NCBI RefSeq assembly: GCF_020982545.1
Contig: NZ_JAJKLK010000019.1
Location: 248,001 to 312,000, forward strand
Source of the DNA: Streptomyces sp. MNU76
GTDB lineage: Bacteria; Actinomycetota; Actinomycetes; Streptomycetales; Streptomycetaceae
DNA length: 64,000 nucleotides
Direction: 5' to 3'
This document shows, in pieces, positions 1-8,709 of the stretch (the first letter of the stretch is position 1; every line of letters begins with the position of its first letter). The notes beneath the pieces are model-generated. The model had not been told where the DNA came from, ran no database searches, and worked only from the letters and a program-made list of their open reading frames with translations. Made by a program: the position numbers and the translations under genes.

Positions 1-127
1 CGGCCATGCCGCCGGCCGCCTGCACGAGCCGGGGGTAGCCGACCGGCAGCAGGGCCGCCTCCAGCTCCCAGACGCCCCAGCGCGCGTCTGCCAGATACGT
101 ACTCACACCGATCAACGGCCTGGTCAC
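1..127 (-). CDS. gamma-glutamyl-gamma-aminobutyrate hydrolase family protein (PuuD-like), N-terminal part
   Basis: Only the first 42 residues are in the window; the gene continues past the left edge. The visible start (MTRPLIGVSTYL, then LPVGYPRLVQAAGG) is the typical opening of class I glutamine amidotransferase-like gamma-glutamyl hydrolases. The GTG start follows a GAGGAG ribosome binding site. It lies 63 bases downstream of the permease on the same strand, so the two are probably one operon. Family members cleave gamma-glutamyl amide bonds. Next to a GlnA4-type ligase the inferred role is release of glutamate from the end product of a gamma-glutamylated amine pathway. The catalytic Cys-His-Glu residues are outside the window. 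Confidence 0.8.
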   Translation of the reverse strand, partial: MTRPLIGVSTYLADARWGVWELEAALLPVGYPRLVQAAGGMA

Positions 128-190
128 ACTTGCTCCTCACGCGTGCGAGCCGTGAACGTCACGCCCCACGCAACCAGTGGAACGCGACGC

Positions 191-1630
<1,440 letters not shown>

Positions 1631-1648
1631 GACGCACTCTCCCCACTC

Positions 1649-1670
1649 AAAGGAATGGATCCATACCTTT
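1649..1670. promoter_or_regulatory. palindromic operator upstream of the permease
   Basis: An almost perfect 22-bp palindrome with outer arms AAAGG and CCTTT around the core ATGGATCCAT; the two halves differ at one symmetric pair. It lies between the permease start and the GntR/FadR regulator gene, where a repressor site would be expected. A related ATACCTT half is found in the regulator/ligase intergenic region (2528-2550). Binding by the neighbouring regulator is inferred. Confidence 0.6.
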
Positions 1671-1754
1671 GTGGGAGGGGTGGCCGAAAAGCAATACCCC
1701 TGCGTTACGCGGTCGTAAATCCATCAGGTCCTGGCCCGGCCGTCACATCCGTCC

Positions 1755-2501
1755 TCACCCCAGGAAGCCGCGCAGCAGCGCCGCCGTGCCCGCGCAGTGT
1801 TCGCGCATGATCTCCCGTGCCGCCTCGGCATCCTCGTCGAGCACCGCCTCCACCAGCGCCGTGTGCTGCTGCTGCGAGTGCTCCAGGTTGCGCACCAGCA
1901 GCGGGATGCAGTCGAGCAGGTCGTTGACCCCGGCGCGTACGCCCGCGTACTGGGCGGCGAGCGAGGGGGAGCCCGACAGCTCGGCGAGGGTGAGGTGGAG
2001 CAGGGTGTCCAGCCGGCGGTACTCCGTGAGCGGCGCGTTGTGGGTGCGCGCCAGGGCCCCGCGCAGCCGCTCGGCCCGGTCGTCGCTCAGGCCGTGCGCC
2101 GCGCACAGTCCCGCCGCGCCCACTTCCAGGACCTCGCGGAAGCGCAGCGTGTCCTCGACGTCGATGCCCTTCAGGCGCCGGCGCAGCTCGTCCTCGCCCG
2201 GGGTGTCCGCGCGCGGCAGTACGAACGTTCCGCCGTACCGTCCGCGCCGGGCCTCGATCAGGCCCTGGTCCTGGAGTACCTTCAGCACCTCGCGCAGCGT
2301 CACCCGGCTGATCCCGAGCCGCTCCGCCAGCTCGCGCTCGGCCGGCAGCCGTTCGCCGCCGGGCACCAGGCCGAGCCGGACCACTTGGAGGATCTGCTCC
2401 AGCGCCTCCTCGAAGCCGTTGCCCGCCCGGACCGGACGCAGGACGGACGCCAGTCGGTCGTCGGCCCACGGAGTCTCCGGTTCCGCCCCTGTCCGCGACA
2501 T
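1755..2501 (-). CDS. GntR-family (FadR subfamily) transcriptional regulator, EpuRI-like
   Basis: A 248-residue regulator. The N-terminal winged helix (about residues 25-95) contains the GntR signature LPAERELAERLGISRVTLREVLKVL and the wing GLIEARRGRYGG; an all-helical FadR/FCD-type effector domain follows. The ATG at 2501 was chosen over a TTG 21 bases upstream because the GGGAAGGGGG ribosome binding site would overlap the longer form. It is divergent from glnA4 and shares its intergenic region. In Streptomyces coelicolor the regulator next to glnA4 has been named EpuRI; orthology here rests on context and domain type. It probably responds to an ethanolamine-derived ligand and controls both the permease and the ligase operon. 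Confidence 0.85.
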   Translation of the reverse strand: MSRTGAEPETPWADDRLASVLRPVRAGNGFEEALEQILQVVRLGLVPGGERLPAERELAERLGISRVTLREVLKVLQDQGLIEARRGRYGGTFVLPRADTPGEDELRRRLKGIDVEDTLRFREVLEVGAAGLCAAHGLSDDRAERLRGALARTHNAPLTEYRRLDTLLHLTLAELSGSPSLAAQYAGVRAGVNDLLDCIPLLVRNLEHSQQQHTALVEAVLDEDAEAAREIMREHCAGTAALLRGFLG

Positions 2502-2527
2502 GTGACCGTTCCCCCTTCCCAACTAAT

Positions 2528-2543
2528 GGTTACGGGTAATACC
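2528..2543. promoter_or_regulatory. inverted repeat in the regulator/glnA4 intergenic region
   Basis: GGTTAC, two bases, then GTAATACC forms an imperfect dyad in the divergent control region. The right half overlaps an ATACCTTAT stretch that resembles the CATACCTTT half of the palindrome at 1649-1670. This is the natural place for autoregulation of the GntR gene and control of the ligase operon. Function is inferred. Confidence 0.45.
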
Positions 2544-2606
2544 TTATGGCTCCCGGATGGCTGAATGGCTCCGGGGTGGCCGAAGAAGCCCCTAGGAGGC
2601 TTTCCC

Positions 2607-3965
2607 GTGGCAGACCACACCCCCCCGCTCTCCGTCGAGGAACTGCACACCCTCGTCGCGGGCGGTGAGATCGACACTGTCGTCCTGGCCTTCCCCGACA
2701 TGCAAGGGCGACTTCAGGGCAAGCGGTTCGCCGCGCGCTTCTTCCTCGACGAGGTGCTCGCCCACGGCACCGAGGGCTGCAACTACCTGCTCGCCGTCGA
2801 CACCGAGATGAACACCGTCGACGGCTACGCGATGTCCTCCTGGGACCGCGGCTACGGCGACTTCGCCATGCGCCCCGACCTCTCCACCCTGCGCCGGGTG
2901 CCCTGGAACGAGGGCACGGCCATGCTCATCGCCGACCTGGCCTGGAACGACGGCTCCCCGGTCGTCGCCGCCCCCCGGCAGATCCTGCGCCGCCAGCTGG
3001 AGCGCCTCGCGGAACTGGGCTACACGGCCAACGTGGGCACCGAGCTGGAGTTCATCGTCTTCAAGGACACCTACGAGCAGGCCTGGGACGCCGGCTACAA
3101 GGGCCTGACCCCGGCGAACCAGTACAACATCGACTACTCGGTCCTCGGGACGGGCCGTATCGAGCCCCTCCTGCGGAGGATCCGCAACGAGATGGCGGCC
3201 GCCGGGCTGACCGTCGAGTCCGCCAAGGGCGAGTGCAACCCCGGCCAGCACGAGATCGCCTTCAAGTACGACGAGGCCCTGGTCACCTGCGACCAGCACG
3301 CCATCTACAAGACCGGCGCCAAGGAGATCGCCGCGCAGGAGGGCGTCTCGCTCACCTTCATGGCGAAGTACAACGAGCGCGAGGGCAACTCCTGTCACAT
3401 CCATCTCTCCCTCGCGGACGCCGACGGCACCAACGCCATGGCCGACGGGCAGGAGATGTCCCAGGTCATGCGGCACTTCCTCGCCGGACAGCTGGCCGCC
3501 CTCCGTGACTTCTCCCTGCTCTACGCCCCCAACATCAACTCCTACAAGCGGTTCCAGCCGGGCTCCTTCGCCCCGACCGCCGTGGCCTGGGGGTACGACA
3601 ACCGCACCTGCGCGCTCAGGGTCGTCGGCCACGGCCGCTCGATGCGCTTCGAGAACCGGCTCCCCGGCGGCGACGTCAACCCGCACCTCGCCGTCGCCGG
3701 CCTGATCGCGGCCGGCCTCCACGGCATCGAGCAGAAGCTGGAACTGCCGGAGGTGTGCGCGGGCAACGCCTACACCGCCGAGTACGACCATGTGCCGACC
3801 ACCCTGCACCAGGCCGCCGAGCTCTGGGAGCACAGCCCCATCGCCAAGGCCGCCTTCGGCGAGGAGGTCGTCGCGCACTACCTGAACATGGCCCGCGTCG
3901 AGCTGGCGGCCTTCGACGCCGCCGTGACCGACTGGGAGCTGCGCCGCTCCTTCGAACGTCTGTGA
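2607..3965 (+). CDS. glnA4: gamma-glutamylethanolamide synthetase-type glutamine synthetase (GlnA4-like)
   Basis: A 452-residue type I glutamine synthetase-like ligase. The GTG start follows AGGAGG by 7 bases. Visible elements are the metal/glutamate-binding GTELEFIVFKD near residue 145, the NSCHIHLSL ATP/metal segment, and the FENRLPGGDVNPHLA C-terminal substrate loop. I do not see the NLYDLP-type adenylylation site of true GlnA. The family ligates glutamate to an amine; the S. coelicolor enzyme of this type (GlnA4) uses ethanolamine. Neighbours (permease, regulator, aldehyde dehydrogenase, SDR, hydrolase) fit a gamma-glutamyl route for amine nitrogen and carbon. It is the first gene of a three-gene operon running to 6135. 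Confidence 0.88.
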   Translation: MADHTPPLSVEELHTLVAGGEIDTVVLAFPDMQGRLQGKRFAARFFLDEVLAHGTEGCNYLLAVDTEMNTVDGYAMSSWDRGYGDFAMRPDLSTLRRVPWNEGTAMLIADLAWNDGSPVVAAPRQILRRQLERLAELGYTANVGTELEFIVFKDTYEQAWDAGYKGLTPANQYNIDYSVLGTGRIEPLLRRIRNEMAAAGLTVESAKGECNPGQHEIAFKYDEALVTCDQHAIYKTGAKEIAAQEGVSLTFMAKYNEREGNSCHIHLSLADADGTNAMADGQEMSQVMRHFLAGQLAALRDFSLLYAPNINSYKRFQPGSFAPTAVAWGYDNRTCALRVVGHGRSMRFENRLPGGDVNPHLAVAGLIAAGLHGIEQKLELPEVCAGNAYTAEYDHVPTTLHQAAELWEHSPIAKAAFGEEVVAHYLNMARVELAAFDAAVTDWELRRSFERL

Positions 3966-3973
3966 GGCATCCC

Positions 3974-5347
3974 TTGTCCCAGCACCACATCCTGGACGTC
4001 CTCAATCCGGCGACGGAGGAGGTGATCGCCGCCGTCGCGGGCGCCGCCGAGCACGACGTCGACGCCGCCGTGCGCCGGGCGGAGAAGGCGCAGCACGCCT
4101 GGGCCGCCGTCGCCCCCGCCGACCGGGCCCGGCTCCTGCGCCGTTTCGCCGCCGTGGTCGACGACCACATCGAGGAGCTCGCCCGCCTGGAGGTCCGCGA
4201 GGCCGGACACACCCTCGGCAACGCCCGCTGGGAGGCGGGAAACGTCCGGGACCTGCTCGACTACGCCGCCGGCGGCGTCGAACGACTCTCCGGCCGGCAG
4301 ATCCCGGTGCCCGGCGGCATGAACGTCACGATCCTCGAACCGCTCGGGGTCGTCGGGGTCATCGCGCCCTGGAACTTCCCCATGCCGATCGCCGCCTGGG
4401 GCACCGCACCCGCACTCGCCGCCGGCAACGCCGTCGTCCTCAAGCCCGCCGAGACCACCCCGCTCACCGCGCTGCGCCTCGCCGAACTCGCCCTGGAGGC
4501 CGGGCTCCCGGAACACCTCTTCCAGGTGCTGCCCGGACGCGGCGACATCACCGGCGAGGCCCTCGTCAAGCACCCCGGCGTCGCCAAGATCGTGTTCACC
4601 GGCTCCACCCGGACCGGCAAGCGCGTCATGGAACTCTGCGCCGACCAGGTCAAGCAGGTCACCCTCGAACTCGGCGGCAAGAGCCCGAACATCGTCTTCG
4701 CCGACGCCGACCTCAAGAGGGCCGTCGACCCCTTCTCCTTCCTCGACAACGCCGGCCAGGACTGCTGCGCCCGCACCCGCGTCCTGGTCCAGGAGTCCGT
4801 GTACGACGAGGTCCAGAGCCTGCTCGCCGAGTCGCTGGCCGGCGTGGTGGTGGGCGACCCGGCCGACGAGAAGACCCAGATGGGCCCGCTGATCTCCCGT
4901 CAACAGCTGGACCGCGTCCGGTCGTTCGTGCCCGACGAGGCGACCGCGCTGCGGGGCGGCGCCCCCGACGGGCCCGGCTTCTGGTTCCCGCCGACCGTCC
5001 TCACCGGGGAGCGGCCCGACTCCGCCGCCGCCCGCGAGGAGATCTTCGGACCCGTAGCCGTCCTGCTGCCCTTCACCGACGAGGCGGACGCGATCCGGCT
5101 CGCCAACGACACCCCGTACGGCCTCTCCGGCTCCATCTGGACCCGGGACGTCGGCCGCGCCCTGCGGGTCTCGCAGGGCGTCCGCGCGGGCAACCTGTCC
5201 GTCAACTCCCACTCCAGCGTCCGCTACTGGACCCCCTTCGGCGGCTTCAAGCAGTCCGGCATCGGCCGTGAGCTGGGCCCGGACGCGCTCGCCGCCTTTA
5301 CCGAAACCAAGAACGTCTTCATCAGCACGGAAGGCCCCGCACAGTGA
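3974..5347 (+). CDS. aldehyde dehydrogenase family protein
   Basis: A 457-residue NAD(P)-dependent aldehyde dehydrogenase. The TTG start at 3974, 8 bases after the ligase stop and preceded by GAGG, gives the family's normal N-terminus (VLNPATEEVIAAV); a longer frame reaching into glnA4 is rejected. The catalytic glutamate lies in VTLELGGKSPNIVF and the nucleophilic cysteine in NAGQDCCARTRVLV. In this context it would oxidise the aldehyde made from the hydroxyl end of gamma-glutamylethanolamide to an acid (inference). Its last codons overlap the start of the downstream SDR by 4 bases, so the two are translationally coupled. Confidence 0.9.
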   Translation: MSQHHILDVLNPATEEVIAAVAGAAEHDVDAAVRRAEKAQHAWAAVAPADRARLLRRFAAVVDDHIEELARLEVREAGHTLGNARWEAGNVRDLLDYAAGGVERLSGRQIPVPGGMNVTILEPLGVVGVIAPWNFPMPIAAWGTAPALAAGNAVVLKPAETTPLTALRLAELALEAGLPEHLFQVLPGRGDITGEALVKHPGVAKIVFTGSTRTGKRVMELCADQVKQVTLELGGKSPNIVFADADLKRAVDPFSFLDNAGQDCCARTRVLVQESVYDEVQSLLAESLAGVVVGDPADEKTQMGPLISRQQLDRVRSFVPDEATALRGGAPDGPGFWFPPTVLTGERPDSAAAREEIFGPVAVLLPFTDEADAIRLANDTPYGLSGSIWTRDVGRALRVSQGVRAGNLSVNSHSSVRYWTPFGGFKQSGIGRELGPDALAAFTETKNVFISTEGPAQ

Positions 5348-6135
5348 CCTCGACGTCCCCTGAGAACATCTGCCGCCGCCTGGTCGGCCGCACCGCCGTC
5401 ATCACCGGTGCCGGCAGCGGCATCGGCCTCGCCACCGCGCGCCGGCTCGCCGCCGAGGGCGCGCACGTCGTCTGCGGCGACCTCGACGAGGAGCGCGGCA
5501 AGGCGGTCGCCGAGGAGGTCGGCGGGCTCTTCGTCAAGGTCGACGTCACCGACGCCGAGCAGGTCGACGCGCTGTTCAAGGCGGCGTTCGACACCTACGG
5601 CAGCGTCGACATCGCCTTCAACAACGCGGGCATCTCCCCGCCCGACGACGACTCCATCCTGGAGACCGGCCTGGAGGCATGGAAGCGGGTGCAGGAGGTC
5701 AACCTCACCTCCGTGTACCTGTGCTGCAAGGCCGCGATCCCCTACATGCGCCGCCAGGGCAAGGGCTCGATCATCAACACCGCGTCCTTCGTGGCCCGCA
5801 TGGGCGCCGCGACCTCCCAGATCTCGTACACGGCCTCCAAGGGCGGTGTGCTGGCGATGTCGCGTGAGCTGGGCGTGCAGTTCGCCCGGGAGGGGATCCG
5901 CGTCAACGCGCTCTGCCCGGGGCCGGTGAACACCCCCCTCCTCCAGGAGCTGTTCGCCAAGGACCCGGAGCGGGCCGCGCGCCGGCTCGTGCACATCCCG
6001 GTCGGCCGGTTCGCCGAGGCCACCGAGATCGCGGCCGCCGTCGCGTTCCTCGCCAGCGACGACTCCTCGTTCGTGAACGCCACCGACTTCCTGGTCGACG
6101 GCGGTATCTCGGGCGCGTACGTCACCCCGCTCTAG
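5344..6135 (+). CDS. short-chain dehydrogenase/reductase (SDR)
   Basis: A 263-residue classical SDR. The cofactor motif TGAGSGIG is at about residues 21-28, NNAG follows near residue 95, and the active-site pair is in YTASKGG with its upstream serine segment. D-type acidic residues after beta-2 (CGDLDEE) suggest NAD rather than NADP. The GTG start overlaps the dehydrogenase stop as GTGA. The inferred role is the alcohol-to-aldehyde step on gamma-glutamylethanolamide before the aldehyde dehydrogenase. Many SDRs act on other hydroxy substrates, so substrate confidence is low while family confidence is high. Confidence 0.9.
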   Translation: MTSTSPENICRRLVGRTAVITGAGSGIGLATARRLAAEGAHVVCGDLDEERGKAVAEEVGGLFVKVDVTDAEQVDALFKAAFDTYGSVDIAFNNAGISPPDDDSILETGLEAWKRVQEVNLTSVYLCCKAAIPYMRRQGKGSIINTASFVARMGAATSQISYTASKGGVLAMSRELGVQFAREGIRVNALCPGPVNTPLLQELFAKDPERAARRLVHIPVGRFAEATEIAAAVAFLASDDSSFVNATDFLVDGGISGAYVTPL

Positions 6136-6238
6136 GCGGCCCGTCCGGTGACGCTCCGGCGGCCCGTCCCGGCGTCGCTCGGGGCGGTCCGTCCCGGGAC
6201 CGGAACACCGAACCCGTCGGTGTGATTAAAGTGCCAGG

Positions 6239-7165
6239 ATGAGCAGTTCGCCGCCCGGCTGGTACCGCGACCCGTCCTACCCGCTCACCGAACGCTGGTG
6301 GGACGGGACCGTGTGGACCGACCACCGGCGCCAGCCGGAACAGCCCGTCCCGCCGGTGCTCCCGCCGCAGCCGCCCATGCGCCGGGGCCCCGGCCGCACC
6401 AAGGTCGTGGCCCTGGCCGCCGTCGGGGCCGTCCTGGTGGCCGGGGCGGTCACCGGCGGTGTCCTGCTCCTCGGCAAGGACGGCGACGGCGGGCAGGAGA
6501 CGCGGACCACCACGGCGTCCCCGACCTCCGGGGCCGACGGGAAGGACAGCCCCTCCCCGTCGGAGTCCGCCGGCCCGTCCCCCGCCGAGGACGCCGACCG
6601 CGTCGCGGACGAGCTCAACGGCATCACCTTCCCGATCCCCGAGGGCTGGGAGGACGGCGACCGGTCCGGTGAGGAGGACGCCGTCCTGGTCACCGACGGC
6701 ACCTTCGACTGCCCCGGCGAGGGCAGTGTGTGCCGCGGTGGCGTCGTCGTCTCCCGGACCGTCACCGGCAGCGACGAGACCTCCCCGAAGATCCTCGCCG
6801 AGAAGGACATCGAGGACGCCGCCGCCGACGCCTTCGACCGCGACGTCCTGGACCAGCAGCCGTACGGCGGCATCACCGGCCACGAGGTCGTCGGCTCCGG
6901 CTCGGTCGCCGTCGCGGACCGCGCCGGCTACTACGTGCGCTGGCGGGTGACGACGGGCGCCGGCGCCGGCGGCTACGTCCAGTCCCTCGTCTTCCCCTCC
7001 AGCAGCGGCTCCGAGGCCCCGGTCCTGGTCCGGTTCGCCCTCGACGCGGGCGACGACGGCCCGCCGCTCGACGACATCGACGAGATCGTCCGGGGCATCC
7101 GCCCTGCGGGCGACGCGGAGGCCGACACGGGCGGGGGAGTGGGCAGCAGCCTCGGCCCCTCGTGA
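6239..7165 (+). CDS. DUF2510 domain-containing membrane protein
   Basis: 308 residues. The N-terminus (PPGWYRDP, then RWWDGTVWTDH) is the DUF2510 motif found at the cytoplasmic end of many actinobacterial membrane proteins. One membrane helix follows at about residues 50-75. An acidic Ser/Thr/Pro-rich linker (about 80-120) leads to an exported domain of roughly 180 residues with a disulfide-compatible Cys pair (FDCPGEGSVC). It is a single-pass, type II-oriented protein of unknown function, monocistronic and convergent with the PLP enzyme at 7238-8440. Confidence 0.78.
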   Translation: MSSSPPGWYRDPSYPLTERWWDGTVWTDHRRQPEQPVPPVLPPQPPMRRGPGRTKVVALAAVGAVLVAGAVTGGVLLLGKDGDGGQETRTTTASPTSGADGKDSPSPSESAGPSPAEDADRVADELNGITFPIPEGWEDGDRSGEEDAVLVTDGTFDCPGEGSVCRGGVVVSRTVTGSDETSPKILAEKDIEDAAADAFDRDVLDQQPYGGITGHEVVGSGSVAVADRAGYYVRWRVTTGAGAGGYVQSLVFPSSSGSEAPVLVRFALDAGDDGPPLDDIDEIVRGIRPAGDAEADTGGGVGSSLGPS

Positions 7166-7237
7166 GGCCCGTCCAGCCCGAGCCCCGCCCGGGTACGGGG
7201 CCGGGAACCCGCGCGGGGCTCCCGGCCGCACTCCGCG

Positions 7238-8440
7238 CTACAGGAAGGTGTGCCCCTCGCCGCGGTACGTCGGCACGCTCGCCGTCACCTCGTCGCCCTC
7301 CACCAGGTGCAGCACGTCGAACCGCTCGCACAGCTCACCGGCCTTGGCGTGCCGGAACCACACCTTGTCCCCGAGCAGCAGATCGTCGGCGGGCGCGCCG
7401 AGCAGCGGGGTCTGCACCTCGCCCGGCCCCTCCTGCGGGTCGTACTTCAGCCCCTCCGGCAGATACGGCACCGGGAGCCGGTCGGGGCCGGGAGCGCCGG
7501 AGGCCGGGTAGCCGCCGCCCAGGACGGTGACGACGCCGACACCCGGACGCCGTACGACGGGCATCGCGAACAGCGCGGCCGGACGCCCCGTGAACGAGGT
7601 GTAGTTGTCGAAGAGCCGAGGCACGTACAGCCCGGAGCCCGCGCCGATCTCGGTGACCGCGTCCTCGGCCGCCGTGTGCTGCACACTGCCCGTGCCGCCG
7701 CCGTTCACGAACTCCAGGTCCGGCGCCACCCGCCGGACGGCCCGCACCACTTCGGCCCGACGGGCGGCCAGCTCCTTCTTCGCCGTGGCCTGCATCATGC
7801 GCACCGCCCGCGACCGCAGCGGCCGCCCGGCCACCGAGTCGCCCACACCGGCGATATGACCCTCGTAGGCCATGATCCCGACCAGCTTGAACCCCGGGCG
7901 CTCGGCCACGGCGCGCGCCATGTCGGCGACCTGCGCGGGGGAGTGCAGGGGGGAGCGTCGCGCGCCGACGCGGACCCGTCCGCCGAGCAGCTTCAGCGAG
8001 GTGTCCAACTCCAGGCAGACCCGGACGACTTCGGTGCCGCCGCGTCGGGAGTTGTCGATCAGCTGGAGCTGGGCGGGGTCGTCGACCATCACGGTCACCG
8101 CGGCGGCGAGCTTGGGGTCGCCCGCCAGTTCGGCGAACGCCTCGTGGTCGGCCGACGGGTAGGCGAGCAGGACGTCCTCGAACCCGGAACGGGCCAGCCA
8201 CAGGGACTCGGCGAGGGTGAACGACATGATGCCCTGGAAGCCGTCACGGGCCAGGACCCTCTCGAGCAGTGCCCGGCAGCGAACGGACTTGCTCGCGACG
8301 CGGATCGGCTTGCCGCCGGCCCTGCGGACGAGGTCGTCGGCGTTGGCGTCGAAGGCGTCGAGGTCGACGATCGCCAGCGGGGCGTCGAGATGAGCTGTGG
8401 CCCGGTCGTACCGGGCCCGGTCGGCGGCGCGCGCAGTCAT
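7238..8440 (-). CDS. fold-type III PLP enzyme, amino acid deaminase/D-threonine aldolase-like
   Basis: 400 residues with the alanine racemase-type N-terminal barrel. The PLP lysine is in IRVASKSVRC near residue 50, and a C-terminal beta domain of the D-serine dehydratase/D-threonine aldolase-like group follows. Such proteins cleave or dehydrate beta-hydroxy amino acids; the substrate cannot be told from sequence. The start (MTARAADRARYD) has no clear ribosome binding site and may be leaderless. It is divergent from the gene at 8710, with 269 bp between them. Confidence 0.8.
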   Translation of the reverse strand: MTARAADRARYDRATAHLDAPLAIVDLDAFDANADDLVRRAGGKPIRVASKSVRCRALLERVLARDGFQGIMSFTLAESLWLARSGFEDVLLAYPSADHEAFAELAGDPKLAAAVTVMVDDPAQLQLIDNSRRGGTEVVRVCLELDTSLKLLGGRVRVGARRSPLHSPAQVADMARAVAERPGFKLVGIMAYEGHIAGVGDSVAGRPLRSRAVRMMQATAKKELAARRAEVVRAVRRVAPDLEFVNGGGTGSVQHTAAEDAVTEIGAGSGLYVPRLFDNYTSFTGRPAALFAMPVVRRPGVGVVTVLGGGYPASGAPGPDRLPVPYLPEGLKYDPQEGPGEVQTPLLGAPADDLLLGDKVWFRHAKAGELCERFDVLHLVEGDEVTASVPTYRGEGHTFL

Positions 8441-8629
8441 GCACGAAGCCTGCCAGACATGATTACCGCAGGGTAGAGGGACGTTCCGGGCTTAAGCCGC
8501 AGTCCCGCGGGACTGGTTCCCGTTCGACCGGGGCCAACCCGTAGAGTGACGCGCACGCAGGGACGACCTCGACGGGGATGCCGATCCGCTGCCACGGGTA
8601 TGGCTTGCCCGAGGTGACGGGCGGCTCGC

Positions 8630-8685
8630 GTCTGCGGGAGAAGCCGACCTTCGGGTCTGCGGGAAACGACGACCTCCGGGTCTGC
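8630..8685. repeat. three direct repeats with 25-bp spacing upstream of 8710
   Basis: The hexamer GTCTGC recurs at 8630, 8655 and 8680, each within a longer similar context (GGGTCTGCGGGA, with ACGACCTYCG between copies two and three). Exact 25-bp phasing ends 25 bases before the ATG at 8710. The copies could be regulator half-sites on a promoter or part of the untranslated leader. Nothing else is seen in the rest of 8441-8709. Confidence 0.55.
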
Positions 8686-8709
8686 AAGGGACGAGGAAAC
8701 GGGGGGTGC

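Noticed and set aside
2592..3878. 428-codon open frame antisense to glnA4
   Set aside because: Composition is typical of an antisense shadow in high-GC DNA, and the plus-strand ligase is fully conserved.
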